NCBI GenBank assembly: GCA_030248295.1
Contig: JASANH010001093.1
Coordinates: forward strand, 124,001 to 188,000
Source of the DNA: Mesodorylaimus sp. YZB2_4
Lineage: Eukaryota > Nematoda > Enoplea > Dorylaimida > Dorylaimidae
Reading direction: 5' to 3'
Length of the DNA: 64,000 nucleotides
Part shown: positions 1-10,858 of the stretch, piece after piece
Layout: the number at the start of each line of letters is the position of its first letter
Numbering within the stretch: position 1 is the first letter of the stretch
Notes under the pieces: model-generated
Told to the model about the DNA's origin: nothing
What the model saw: the letters and a program-made list of their open reading frames with translations, nothing else
Databases searched by the model: none
Program-made: the position numbers and the translations under genes

Positions 1-948
1 TCAGCTCTACTCTTGTCTCTCAACAACTACAATTCCTAAACCTGCTGACAACCATCGCATAAAAATTACTTGAAACTACAAATTGAACAGGTTCAGGGAA
101 AAAATCGAATTACCTATCGTATCCTTCTAGTTTCTGTTTCCCTAGTGATTTGATTTCGCTCTATTCTGCTGCACGAAAACTAGCATTCATTGACCTTTCC
201 GTCGGGTCCTCTTGGCCAAAAGAGGTCGAACAATATTTCAGGACGAGTGCCGAAATACGGGGCTGACTATAGAACGAATTCTGTAAAATTCTAGCTATAT
301 CTGGCCATGTAGTCTGGTCAGGAATGGCACGAGAGAAACACAGAGCCAAATTTGCGATGCAGATATATGACCCTCACTGATCATTCGTCCTAATAAACAC
401 GATATTTGACCACTAATTATGTGCCAGTATATACAAGACTCCTACCCGAACATTCTGGAGCCCGAGACCAGAAGTAGCTAAAACTTTACAGACTGTTTTA
501 TATGGTCAGGTATGTATATGGTGGCTAAGTCATACTGGCCCACGCGATGTGGTTCGAAACAACTGATTTGTACTCCCTGTGTCCCTAGCCTCGTGTGAAG
601 CATTTTGCTTCGACTTATGACAACGAGTCCCTCCAGCAACATCCCCTTTCTATCTCAGGGTCGGTCCAGCATAGACCACTCCGCCAGGAATTGTGTGGAA
701 TGCTGAAATCAGCAGACCCCATTTGCCCCAAATAAAACCCTACTTCAGGCGCTGGTTGCTTCTCCTATGGGAATTTAAGGAGGCCTGATGGGCAGTGATA
801 GCTAGGACCCAGAAGTTTGGGGGGGGGGGGCACAATGTCAGTTATGGCATCCTTCCTAAAATTATATTTTCGAGATAGGATCAATCGATAATGGGGGCAG
901 GTCCCTATAACTCATGTCTTATCATACCACATTAAAGACATGACTCAC
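1..948 (-). other. Partial first intron of ALG11
   Basis: This stretch lies downstream of the ALG11 first-exon donor on the minus strand, and no second ALG11 exon is visible, so the intron is at least about 940 nt and leaves the window. It carries a 12-base G run at 819-830 and a decayed repeat near 225-335 that resembles a segment near 44185-44310. No gene is supported here. Confidence 0.6.
225..335. repeat. Decayed dispersed repeat, copy 1
   Basis: The segment around GGGCTGACTATAGAACG and the following ATTCTG resembles 44210-44250, where the text reads GGGCTGGCCATAGAACGC and then ATTCTG. A looser match continues on both sides. Both copies sit in introns. It looks like an old mobile-element remnant of unknown class. 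The pairing was made by eye over a short core, so confidence is modest. Confidence 0.35.
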
Positions 949-1142
949 CTTTCTTGTAAAGCGGCAATCCCGCACCACAAAACTTTCTCTCCACCACCGC
1001 CAGCATTACAGTAAGGATGGAAAAAGGCAACAGTCGTCCTCGAGTCCTTACGATTCACCCATCGCCTGTACCTCAGCCAACATCCCAAACCCACCACGAT
1101 GGCCAACACGGCTGCTAAGATTTGTAGAAAATAATCAATCAT
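949..1142 (-). CDS. ALG11: ALG11, first exon only (alpha-1,2-mannosyltransferase)
   Basis: ALG11 adds the fourth and fifth mannoses to the lipid-linked oligosaccharide on the cytosolic face of the ER, using GDP-mannose. The exon encodes about 65 residues: an N-terminal hydrophobic anchor (about residues 4-24), a short basic stretch, then [18 protein letters not shown], the Gly-rich start of the GT4 glycosyltransferase fold that is characteristic of ALG11. The start ATG is at 1142-1140. The exon ends AG/GTGAGT at 949, leaving two bases of the next codon. All later exons lie outside the window, so the gene is partial. MRE11 follows about 250 nt away on the same strand. Confidence 0.88.
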
Positions 1143-1390
1143 TCTGAAAACAATCGTTCAAATTCACTTGCAGTCATCAATGCTAACAGATACCAAATAA
1201 GCAGAGTAGCAACAGCTGCCTCGTTCATACGGAAGGACACATCTACGCCGAAGCTTTATTGAAATCATGAATGAAAACAAGAAATGCGTTGCCTGCCCGT
1301 TTTACGAAACCCGAACACTGAAAATAAGAATTGGAATGAGAAACTGAAAAGGCAACGATGGCAGCTCGTGATGAGCGAATAGCTCCAAAG

Positions 1391-4317
1391 CTAAAATTCA
1401 TCGTCATCGTCAATAATCATCACCTCCTCGCGGGCAGGTGCGCTTCGCTTGGACGAATTTCGTCCATTTCGTGAGCTCGCCGTGGAAATATTACCATTTT
1501 GGGCAATGACCTCCTCTTCATCATCCAATGGTCGTTTTACCCCAGCACCTCGCCCACCACGACCACGTCCACGAGAATTACTGCCTCGTGAACGTCCTCT
1601 TCCGCGTACTGACGTGTTGGCCGTCGGCGTGGTCCCATCGTCAGCATTAGCACCACGCCCACGCCCGCGACCACGTCCCGTTGAGCCGCGCGATCGTGAA
1701 GCATTCCGTCCTCGATTTGGTGTCGTGTCATTCGAAACATCCATTCCGTCGACGTCAGCTTGATTATCCTCGATCATATCGTCCTCAGCGTGCCCATTTT
1801 CCCCGTGAGATCCATTTAGCGCTGCAATCACAGACATTCGACAGACAATAACTAACGCACGTAACTGCGAGCGGCATACCGTCCTGCTGTCGTTTACGAC
1901 GTGATGCCTCCAAGGCATCTTGTATCCCGATCTGTTCGTCCTCATCATTGGTGTCTTTTTGTTGAATACGCAAATCCCGTAATACTTCTAGGAATTCCTG
2001 TATCGATTCTTTGGTATCCTTGTTAGCAGCCTTTTCCTTCAAAGAATCGTGAAACTGCGACGAAAATAAACCTTCACGTTGAACATATTTTCCAAATTAC
2101 CTGAATCTTCTGCTGCGTACGCGCCAGCTGCTGTTTCACCATCTCGTCAATCGCGTCTTTCTCGTCCTTTTGAACAAATTCGCTAACTGCAGCGCCGAGA
2201 GCATTTTCCGTTAACAAAAGCATTTTCTGCGGTTTCTCCACGGAAGTGAAATACTCTTTTACCTAAAGCCCAAGCTAGAAATGATATTTGCACACCAACC
2301 ACTTGATATCATACCAGATCTTCCACACGGCTACGCAGTTCCTGCGCATTCTTCTTCATAACATTATTCAATACGTTTACATCAACGTTGGTCGGTTCTT
2401 TTTGTTCCCGTTTTCTATGGAACAAAATAATGTCCTTGCTATTGGCCACCACATCCACATATTTACTGCCAAATCGATGAACATTGAAGATCTGAAAGCG
2501 ACACAAAATATAACACTTGTAGCAAACAACCAGTCTTTGTTTCTTACCTCATACCCGCCGCTGTAATCAATACGCAACCGAATCAATGGCTTGTTTCGAC
2601 GAGGATTTTCAGGATGCTCTTCCTGTGTGCGACGAATCAAATCCTTGACGCGAGTGTCGCATAACTTTTCAATCTATAACCGCAAAAACGCTGCCAAAAC
2701 CTCGCACTAAAAGTGACCTTTTTGGGGCTTTGTTGACTTGTTTATTGTGTCAGAACACAGCCAGCACCCTCCTAAACGCAGCCTCCTATTTGGAAAATCC
2801 AGCACGTAAGATATTCAAGCAACATACCTGGCGAATCGTGTCCACACGACCAGGCTTGATTTCTGACTCCAAAAGTACGATATTCTCGAAATAAAATGGA
2901 CGAATTGTCTTCAACGGGATGACTTCATCGGTAATAGCCTTGCCCTTAATTCGAAGCAAGCTAACACATTTTCGACCAGCTTCACCTTCGGCTAACGACG
3001 TAGCAACAGTACTACCGGGTTGCATAATTTTAAAACCGAGCGGAGTTTCTTCAGGTTCGATACGACACGGATGTTCGTGCCCCCAAATTACCATATCCAA
3101 GAAATCAGGCAAAACCGTTTCTGGAATATAATTACCCGGACCGTGACGAACACGATTTTGATGCAGAACCAAAATATTATTCCACGACTTTTGCTCTTCT
3201 TTATCGTCGAATGTGAGAAATGTGACTTTATTCCTTTGAAATAATTTGTTCAATCGTTCATCTCGGATAGAACCAATTCCATACAATGCCAGCTTAGTCT
3301 CCCCGCTGTTACCATCTGATTTTCGTAACAGGATCGGAGATACATCGATCTGTTCCAAGTTTTGGTACTTGCCAAAGTAATTGATCAATCCCGCCGCGTG
3401 CAATTGATCCAAGGCAGACAAACCATGGCCACTTAGATCATCGTGGTTGCCATTGATCGAGAATACGGGCAATCCGATATTTAAATTCGAATCCAAGTAA
3501 TTGACGTGTGGAAATTTAGAATGGTCGAAATTTACGGAAGCATCGCTCATAAATTCCAGCGTTACGGGGCGATCGTTCATGCAATACTTTCGCAACAATT
3601 CCGTACAAGCGTAAAAGATCGAACGAGATGGTTTGTTCTCGTGAAATAAATCACCGCCTAAAAAATATGCATAACGTGTGAGTACGATAGTAGCCACGGT
3701 CAACACATTGATTTAATGCAAGGTAAAATCTGGCAATAGCTGCTATGGTGGGCGCCTGGTCTGTGTCCACCTTATAAGGCGACGGGCCGCAAACTTGAAA
3801 AATGCTCAGGAGGGAAAGTATAAAAGATAGCTGTGTAGCGCTACCGATCAAACAAGCAGTCATAAGCGATTTTGCAAAATGCTGTTGCCCAGTCTAAAAA
3901 GCACTAGTACAGATAACGTTATGCACCCAAAATCTTTTCGACTATAGGCGGGAGCAAGAAAAATAGAATAACAGGGGAAACTGATCAAGAAACGCAGAAC
4001 ACCAACTATTCAGGCACAATCACACTGAAGGAATATCTGCACATAGAGTCCCGCCAGAGGCACACACTACCCATGCAGAGTTGGTTACTTTACTCAGGCC
4101 TACGCACTGTAAATGTAACTAGACCTAATAGCATCGATAGGCCTGAACACTTACCCAGAAGTAGCATATCGACTCTGTGTTTTTCTGCTATTTGCAAGAT
4201 TTCTTCGAAGGTATCGACTGAATCCCGTTTTCGAACAATGTCCCGCTCGCCATATCCCAAATGTATATCGCTGGCAACCAAAATTTTGATTTCAAGGGGA
4301 TCATCGATTTCCATCAT
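1391..4317 (-). CDS. MRE11: MRE11 double-strand break repair nuclease
   Basis: MRE11 is the Mn-dependent nuclease of the MRE11-RAD50-NBS1 complex, which processes DNA ends and activates ATM. Seven exons read in frame: 4317-4155, 3657-2828, 2673-2548, 2491-2315, 2262-2101, 2054-1880 and 1821-1391, giving 687 aa (human 708). The phosphoesterase motifs are intact: [38 protein letters not shown] and WGHEHPC. The capping-domain sequence [14 protein letters not shown] is also present. The C-terminus holds two RG-rich clusters resembling the arginine-methylated GAR motif, then a short acidic end. The stop is TAG at 1393-1391. A poly(A) signal (minus-strand AATAAA) lies at 1260-1255. The first intron (4154-3658, 497 nt) shows no gene. 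Confidence 0.97.
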
Positions 4318-4751
4318 AGCGAGACGTTTTTAAGTACTTCAAAATCTTCAAAACACGGACGATTGTCTCTTCAAACTAGGCTCGACAACTTTTTGAAAGT
4401 TTGCATTTGCAAATTTGGAATGGAACTTGGAACTGCCTCCGTGTACAGCGAGCGGGAATGTCACAATAGTGGTACTTATAAGTTTCAGTAAGCCCTTTGA
4501 CAAATTATCCTTGAGTAAGCAATAATCGATCAAGCCTTTTCAATTAAAAAACAAGATTTTATTAATAGATAGTCGTTCAAATGACTTTTTTTAAGGATTT
4601 AGCTTCTGATTTTTTGACATCCGAAGTTTATTTATACGCGGACTTGCTACTCGTGTGGCATACTGTAGCCGTCGAAGGATGAGTAATTTTTGAGGAACTT
4701 TAATTCTTGTTTATCCCAAGTCATTACTGATTTCGATCTGTATTTTTCGAA
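4318..4751. promoter_or_regulatory. Divergent MRE11/CHMP3 intergenic region
   Basis: These 434 nt separate the start codons of two divergently transcribed genes and must contain both promoters. I see no TATA box at a convincing spacing and no conserved operator. The label is inferred from gene layout alone. Confidence 0.5.
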
Positions 4752-5402
4752 ATGGGTTTATTTGGTCAAGACAAACGAAAGGATCCGAAAGAGCAAGTGC
4801 GAGAATGGTCTCGGAAACTTCGTCAAGAAATGCGAACTTTAGATCGTCAAATTCTGGGCATCCAACGAGAGCAAGAAAAAGTCAAACGACAAATCAAGGA
4901 TGCGGCTAAAAAGAACGATAAGGACGTGTGCCGTATATTGGCCAAGGAATTAGTTCAATCGAGAAAGGCAGTCTCCAAACTCTACGCCAGCAAGGCCCAA
5001 ATTAATTCGGTGATTATGAATATGAATAACCAAGTAGCCACGCTTCGTTTGGCTGGTAGTCTTCAAAAGAGTGCCGAAGTCATGCAAAGTATGAATCGAT
5101 TGATTCGTGTCCCCGAAGTGGCGGCAACAATGCGCGAATTGAGCAAAGAAATGATGAAAGCGGGTATCATCGAAGAAATGCTAGAAGATACGATGGAATC
5201 GTTGGAACCTGAAGACATGGAAGAAGATGTTGAAAGAGAAGTCGAAAAAGTCTTAAATGAAGTTATACGTGGCGAAATATCTCGCATTCCAAAGGCGATC
5301 GACGATACATTGGTACCCGGGGCCTCGGCTGAAGACGAAGGAGAAGAAGTCGAGGAAGACATGGAACAAATGAAAGCTCGTTTGGAAGCCTTACGTAGTT
5401 GA
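4752..5402 (+). CDS. CHMP3: CHMP3 / VPS24, ESCRT-III subunit
   Basis: This is an intronless 216-aa reading frame that matches CHMP3 along its whole length (human 222 aa). CHMP3 co-polymerises with CHMP2 and CHMP4 in ESCRT-III filaments for multivesicular-body budding, cytokinesis and membrane repair. Visible features are the N-terminal MGLFGQDKRKDPKEQ, a basic helical hairpin containing SRKAVSKLYASKAQ, the conserved ATMRELSKEMMKAGIIEEML, an acidic linker, and a C-terminal MIT-interacting motif ending KARLEALRS. The SRKAVSKLYASKA and AGSLQKS segments favour CHMP3 over CHMP2. The lack of introns is unusual for this window, but the frame is intact and no retrocopy marks are seen. Confidence 0.97.
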   Translation: MGLFGQDKRKDPKEQVREWSRKLRQEMRTLDRQILGIQREQEKVKRQIKDAAKKNDKDVCRILAKELVQSRKAVSKLYASKAQINSVIMNMNNQVATLRLAGSLQKSAEVMQSMNRLIRVPEVAATMRELSKEMMKAGIIEEMLEDTMESLEPEDMEEDVEREVEKVLNEVIRGEISRIPKAIDDTLVPGASAEDEGEEVEEDMEQMKARLEALRS

Positions 5403-8400
5403 ACTTGATACCTTCTATCCGAGAGTAAATTTTGTATGACTTAATCAAATGTAGATATCCAAAAGCACTAATGGCGGTGAAACTTGTAGGTTTGACATAG
5501 CTTTAGCTCGTTCAGTTACACTTCTAAGATTGCTTATTTAATTCTGTGAGGCACTTTTGGTAAGTGCTGTGTAAATATTGAGTAAACTATTCAATCTGAT
5601 CATCGCCTTATCCTGCCAGTGTCTGGTGTTGTGGACCATGTACTTGGAATGGTCTTGAGCCGGTTCTGGTTTAAATGACTGTTCGTTTCAGGTGTGCAGT
5701 CGAGCTGGGTGCTTCGTTGTGTTTGGACTCCACGATGCACTTGTAATATATCGCGTGGTCGAAGAGCTTCATCGATTTGCTCAATGACAGATCAACTGCC
5801 TGAGGTAAGTTTGGATCTTCTAATTCCGCTGATATGCCACGTATGGCCATGGGGGAGGGACGGGTAGCACAGAAAAGGGCAATGCTAGCTTTCGTTGGCT
5901 TCACGGGTCCTCAGCGGGGTTACAAGTGTCTTATTTATGGCGATCTGGCGATTAAGATAGTCTGATGCCTTTCAGTCCTCGGAGCCTTTTTTGCGACTTT
6001 CAACATAGCTTATCGGCTAAGCGGAAAATTTCGCTGCCTGGCTTTGCGGTTTGGAATAGTTTAGCTTGGAGGAAGGATGTGTTTGGGGGGCCGGTATGTA
6101 TTTCTTCCTTTCGACATTGATCGTAGGTTGTGTTTTTCATTTGCTAGTGGTTCAGCAAGGGGGCAGCTGGTCTCTTCGACTCGGGCGACCAGGAGCAACG
6201 TCGAGAACATATGTACATTAGAAAACGCCTTCGTCAGTCAAGCTCCAGCTTCTCTGTTTCCTCATCGCTTGCTTAGATGAAACGTGGCCTGGGCGTTTCT
6301 GCAAACGGGTTCAAGTGGTTAGCCGTTTTTCGTTTCCATTTATTTTTCGCCAAGTTCCTGTTCTCGAAACCCATTGTAATGCTTGTTCGAGCACTCCTAC
6401 CACTTTTAAGTGTTTTATATATAGTCCCAAATCCGCGCCAATGTTTGTTCGAATGGTCGTCGTGGTAGGCAGAGAGACTCTAGAGGATGCCTTGCGGATT
6501 AGCTTGCATGCTCGTACTGTTTTTATATTTCTATGCTTATTTAGCATGATCTTGGCTCAATGAGGCAGGAATCTCTTCACATGGGCGGAGTGCAGGAGTT
6601 TGAATATTTTGCTTACATAAGCTAGTCAATCCGGGTTGATCTTCAAGCAGCACCTGTCGACAGCAGTTCCTGACGTGCGTGTTGAACGTGTCTGGCGTCC
6701 TTGGGTGTTTGTGGAATGCGAGAATCGAGTGGGTATTTTCGTTTAAAAAATGGTTCTAGTGACAATTGAGAATTCTTTATTGCACTTTTCCATTTCGCTG
6801 CCTAGTTTCGAATCTAATAGACGTCACGATTCCCATGGGCGGTCGTGTTTGCGACTAAGAAAAGAAAGTCGAATCGTCCGGTTTTCGGATTCCAGGAAGG
6901 TTTTTATGTGGTCGTAGTTGGTTGACTTTTCTTGAAACGCTCATTGGGTCGAAGATAATGCCGTAGAGGTGTGATTCTTTTGACGCGAACGATGGCCTGT
7001 TAGTGGCGGTCGTGTGAGAACATTGAATCTCGTGTCCGGCCAACAAAGGCGCGACCGACATTCTTTTCCGCCAATGGTTGGTTGATCCGTGCTCGATTGA
7101 CAGCCGTGATCTTATTGTGGAATGGAATAAAACCCGTGATCTACATATTTGTGCCTTCTTGCGGTCTAATGGCGTCGTCCGGTGTGCACTCGGGTGCTGC
7201 TAGTCCAGTTGACATGTGTGCACTCCCTGCGGGAACTCGGTTGCGTGCAAACCTAGGATCAGGTATTTATCGCCGACCACCTTGTCCTCTCTTTCGGCCG
7301 CCACCATTTTTTGAACTTTTGGCCATTCCCAGGCCGCCCCATCCTGTCGTGGTGCGTGCGGGGGAAAGTCTTTATTTGGGGACTTGTTTGTACACTCGTA
7401 TGCAGTACAATAGACCATGAGAATTGTCAATAAGGTCCGAGTTAGGGTGGCAGTAGTTTCACTCCTCTCGCAAGGACCTCTGTCACCCGCTACTCTAGGT
7501 CGGGTGCAGTATATCAAGTTCGGTTGTGTTGTTGTTGGTTGTTAGGGACGGATCAACAGGTGGTCTTTTTTTTATTGTCTACGAACGTGGGAAACAAGTT
7601 TTCCCCATCGTGGCCGCAATATACGTTGCCTTGCATACTTGGCCGTGCAAGTTTGTTCAACTTGGATTTTACCATCTGCTGACTCGGGAGTCGAGTTGAT
7701 GAATTAGTTTATCGTTGAGTTCAACGGTTTTCGAAGCATTTTTTGGTCGGTCTTATTTATTTTTCTTTGTTGCATGGTGAGAGGGGGTATTTTTTGTGGC
7801 GAAGAAGGCTAGGCTAATTATTCATATAATGATCGCTTGATTATTTGGTCCGGTTGTTAGGTACGATTCAGGAGGAGGCGGGGCGCGGTGCCAGGAAGGG
7901 TGTGAAAATTGCGTTTTGGAGTTATAACAAGGGGCGTCATTTAGCGATTGGTGCAGCTGACGGTTTGGCTGGCACGTATTTCGATTAGTGTGTACGATGT
8001 GCATTGAGCATGGATAGAGCATTCGAGTAGCTGATGACAGCTGTCCGCCTCTGCTAGCCGATCTTTTCGGGCGCTAATAAAGTGCCGAGCCAGGGTGCTT
8101 GGTTTGCAAATTACGAAACGGACGTAGTGCGGGGACTTGGAATAAGGGTTCATGCTTTTATCTTTTCTGCCTGTGGGTGGGCGGCTCCTCCTCGGTCCCG
8201 GGTGTCTGAACGAGAGGACCGTAGATGACGCGAAATCGATGCGCGAGAAATGCTACATGCTAGTTCTAAATGCACGTAAGAATTTGCTCTTCTTATCCAA
8301 GCTTGGTTTTCTTTAGGAGGCGAAAATGAAAAAGGGAGGCCGAGCGGCGACGGTCGAGGTGACGAAGGCGAGCGTATTGCTATTCTTGGAGAACGTGTGC

Positions 8401-8946
8401 TGGCCGATGAATGCGGCATAATACGTTGTGAAAATCGTGTTTATCGGTAGTCCGTTTGCCGGCGGAAGAGAACGATGGCAACGAGGCGATAAGATTTCCT
8501 GAACCTTGACGGTACGTGTATCATAACATCTTGTTTCGGAGTTTTTTTTGTGGGCGGCGAGTAATAGCTCCTGCGTGTGGAAGCTGTTTTTTGCTGGTGC
8601 AGATGGCGGATGATTGAGGAACTGAAAATAGATTGAGCTGGGAAGGCATCTGGTGGTATAAGGGACTGGAAGAAAGACGTCTTGTGGGAGCAGTCGAGGG
8701 AATGGGGATGTCCTTAATTCAAGGCCAATTTGGAAGTGTCCTGCCGCCATCACGCCCGATTATCGTGCACGAACAAGGCGGGGTCTCGTGGGTACTAAGT
8801 GGCGCATTCGTCTTCGTCCGGAGAGGAATAGTTTATTTTTTGCTGACCCGAGAGCAGCCTTACATAAAAGCATTTTTTTTTGCAGCTTTTGTGACTATTT
8901 TGGACGAATTTGCAAGTTTCGTCTTTTTTTACGGTATTAAAACGGG
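5403..8946 (+). other. Long gene-free T/G-rich stretch upstream of TMEM198
   Basis: I find no convincing coding exon, tRNA or repeat array in these 3.5 kb, the longest gene-free stretch here. Much of the plus strand is visibly rich in T and G. A good 3' splice site (a long T run then GCAG) ends at 8885, about 60 nt before the TMEM198 ATG. The simplest reading is the CHMP3 3' flank, then a TMEM198 promoter and 5'-UTR intron. Where the promoter lies cannot be seen. Confidence 0.5.
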
Positions 8947-10455
8947 ATGGCGGAGAAAAATCGAGTTCCGATTGCTTTGACAACGACGACAACGGCAGCA
9001 GTGGATGTGTGCCATGCCTATGCCAGTTTCGATTATCAAGTTCCGTCCATTGTGATTGGTGTGATTTGTTTCATAACTGGAATTATTTACTGTTTTTTTG
9101 GTAAGTTTTTTCAAAACTTTAAAGACATTTTAACATTTTTGTTCTGTTTAAGGGTATCGATTTTTTAAAGCCGTCCTATTTCTCTCTGGATTCCTGTTTG
9201 GGTCAGTGCTCATCTATTTGGTATGCGAACGCGAACAGTTACTGCCCATGTTGGGTAATGCAGGCGTGGCTGTGGGGGCCGGTGTGTTGTTCGGATTGGT
9301 GACCATGCTGGTTCAGTATGTCGGCATATTCATGTCGGGTTTCCTGACTGGATTGTTGGTGGGCGTGGTCGTGCTACTGACGTGGTCGTCTACTTCGTGG
9401 CCCCCTCCGTCGACCATGTGGATAACGATCGGGGTCTTGTTCGGAGTTGGTTTGGTGTTTGCATTGGTCTCGTTGAAGTGGCAAAAACTTATGATTATAT
9501 TGAATACGTCGTTAGTGGGCGGCGCGTTGCTGGCCGCCTCATTGGACTACTTTGCGGATCACTTCGCCATTTTGGAGAGGTCGTGGGAGGCCATTAATGT
9601 CCAGAAGATAAGGTGGTCATTGGTGTGCTGGTATGGATGGTTCATATTGGCTGTGTGGCCGGCATTGTTCGCTCTCGGATCTGGGGTTCAGTGGCGATGG
9701 ACGAGTGTGGGCTATGACCATAAAGAAGGTGCGTGAATAAGGCCAGCAAGCCAACGTCTTAGCTGGCCCTGGCAGTCAGGTCTGGTACAGCACGCTATCT
9801 GGGAGGAGGTGGTGAGCGTGATCCGACGATGATGTGTTTAAAAGCTGGGATTGTGGACCAGATTCCATGCACGGGAATAGGGCTCTTTTTTCAAAGTCAA
9901 GTTGGAACCCTTTGTCTCACATGCACTTGCCCTTTCAGGTTGGCGTCACTTTCGTCGTCGCCGGCGGAGGACGACAGAGGCGGGCGGAGGTGTTGGCTCA
10001 CGTGTTCGGACCTCAAATGACTGTCCAAGGAGTGTGGTCACACACGGCCGTGGTTCGTGCTACGTCACGACGAGTGCTAGTCCGGATATGACTGCAGATG
10101 TCGGCTCGAATGGAGGCAATAAAGGATACGAGTCCAAATCGTGGCGTACGGTGTATCAGTCGCGAAGAATGCACGGTGATGTCATATGCCAGGTGTGTAC
10201 ACCATTTTTTCTTACTGTATCGAACCAATGATCTTTTTGAGGGTTAACGAAAGTTGCCCTTTTCAGCGATATTTAGAAAGCTTGCAACGATTGTCTTCCA
10301 AGAACGAGCAGCCTAGTTCGGCACTGCCAGCGCAGGGATCTGTCAACGACACGCCGACATTAGCCAGTGATCACACTCGCCTCACTGTACTTACTAACGA
10401 GTCGAATAAGTCGGGCCAAAGTGGGAGTGGCGATTGTGACAAGTCGCCTTCCTGA
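8947..10455 (+). CDS. TMEM198: TMEM198-like multi-pass membrane protein
   Basis: TMEM198 is a multi-span membrane protein reported as an LRP6 scaffold in Wnt signalling. Four exons join in frame: 8947-9100, 9153-9728, 9939-10192 and 10267-10455, giving 390 aa (human 360). The N-terminal region resembles the human protein closely, with FFGYRFFKAVLFLSGFLFGS after the first hydrophobic helix. Several further hydrophobic helices follow, up to about residue 235. The cytoplasmic tail starts with an Arg run (HFRRRRRRTTE), as in vertebrate TMEM198, then becomes Ser/Thr-rich and diverges. The ATG is chosen because it is the first in frame after the 8885 splice acceptor. A poly(A) signal AATAAA lies at 10714-10719. 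Confidence 0.92.
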
Positions 10456-10858
10456 CCACTCATCAAATGTACCATAGGCGGTCTGTAAATGTTGACAAGA
10501 TTTCACATTGCTGCTTTACAAAGCCAGTGTACGTACTTACTGAAGATTATGACATCTAGACAAACATTTCAAAAGTATCAGCGCTCTAGTCTTGGAGATT
10601 TCGGAGAATGGTTTTGTGTATGTTTTTCGATGAATTTCCAGTCTTTGATGTACACTGACCTAAAATGGATTTCACTGTCGACGGGACAAAAGTGAACGTG
10701 GCGCCGTTGTAACGAATAAAAGAATCGTAACATCATAGAACAAAAAGCTGAGATGGCGCATATGTAGATGCCAGAAAGGGGAAGAAAATAGAAACGGGAC
10801 GTAAAATAAAATGAAATGTGAACTATCCTGCGCCGATTTCATAAGATGGTTAGTTTCG

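Noticed and set aside
1449-1763. Arg/Pro-rich plus-strand frame opposite MRE11
   Set aside because: It is the antisense shadow of the RG-rich MRE11 tail.
4752-5402. CHMP3 as a processed retrocopy because it has no introns
   Set aside because: The frame is complete and conserved, there is no downstream A tract or flanking duplication, and it shares a divergent promoter region with MRE11.
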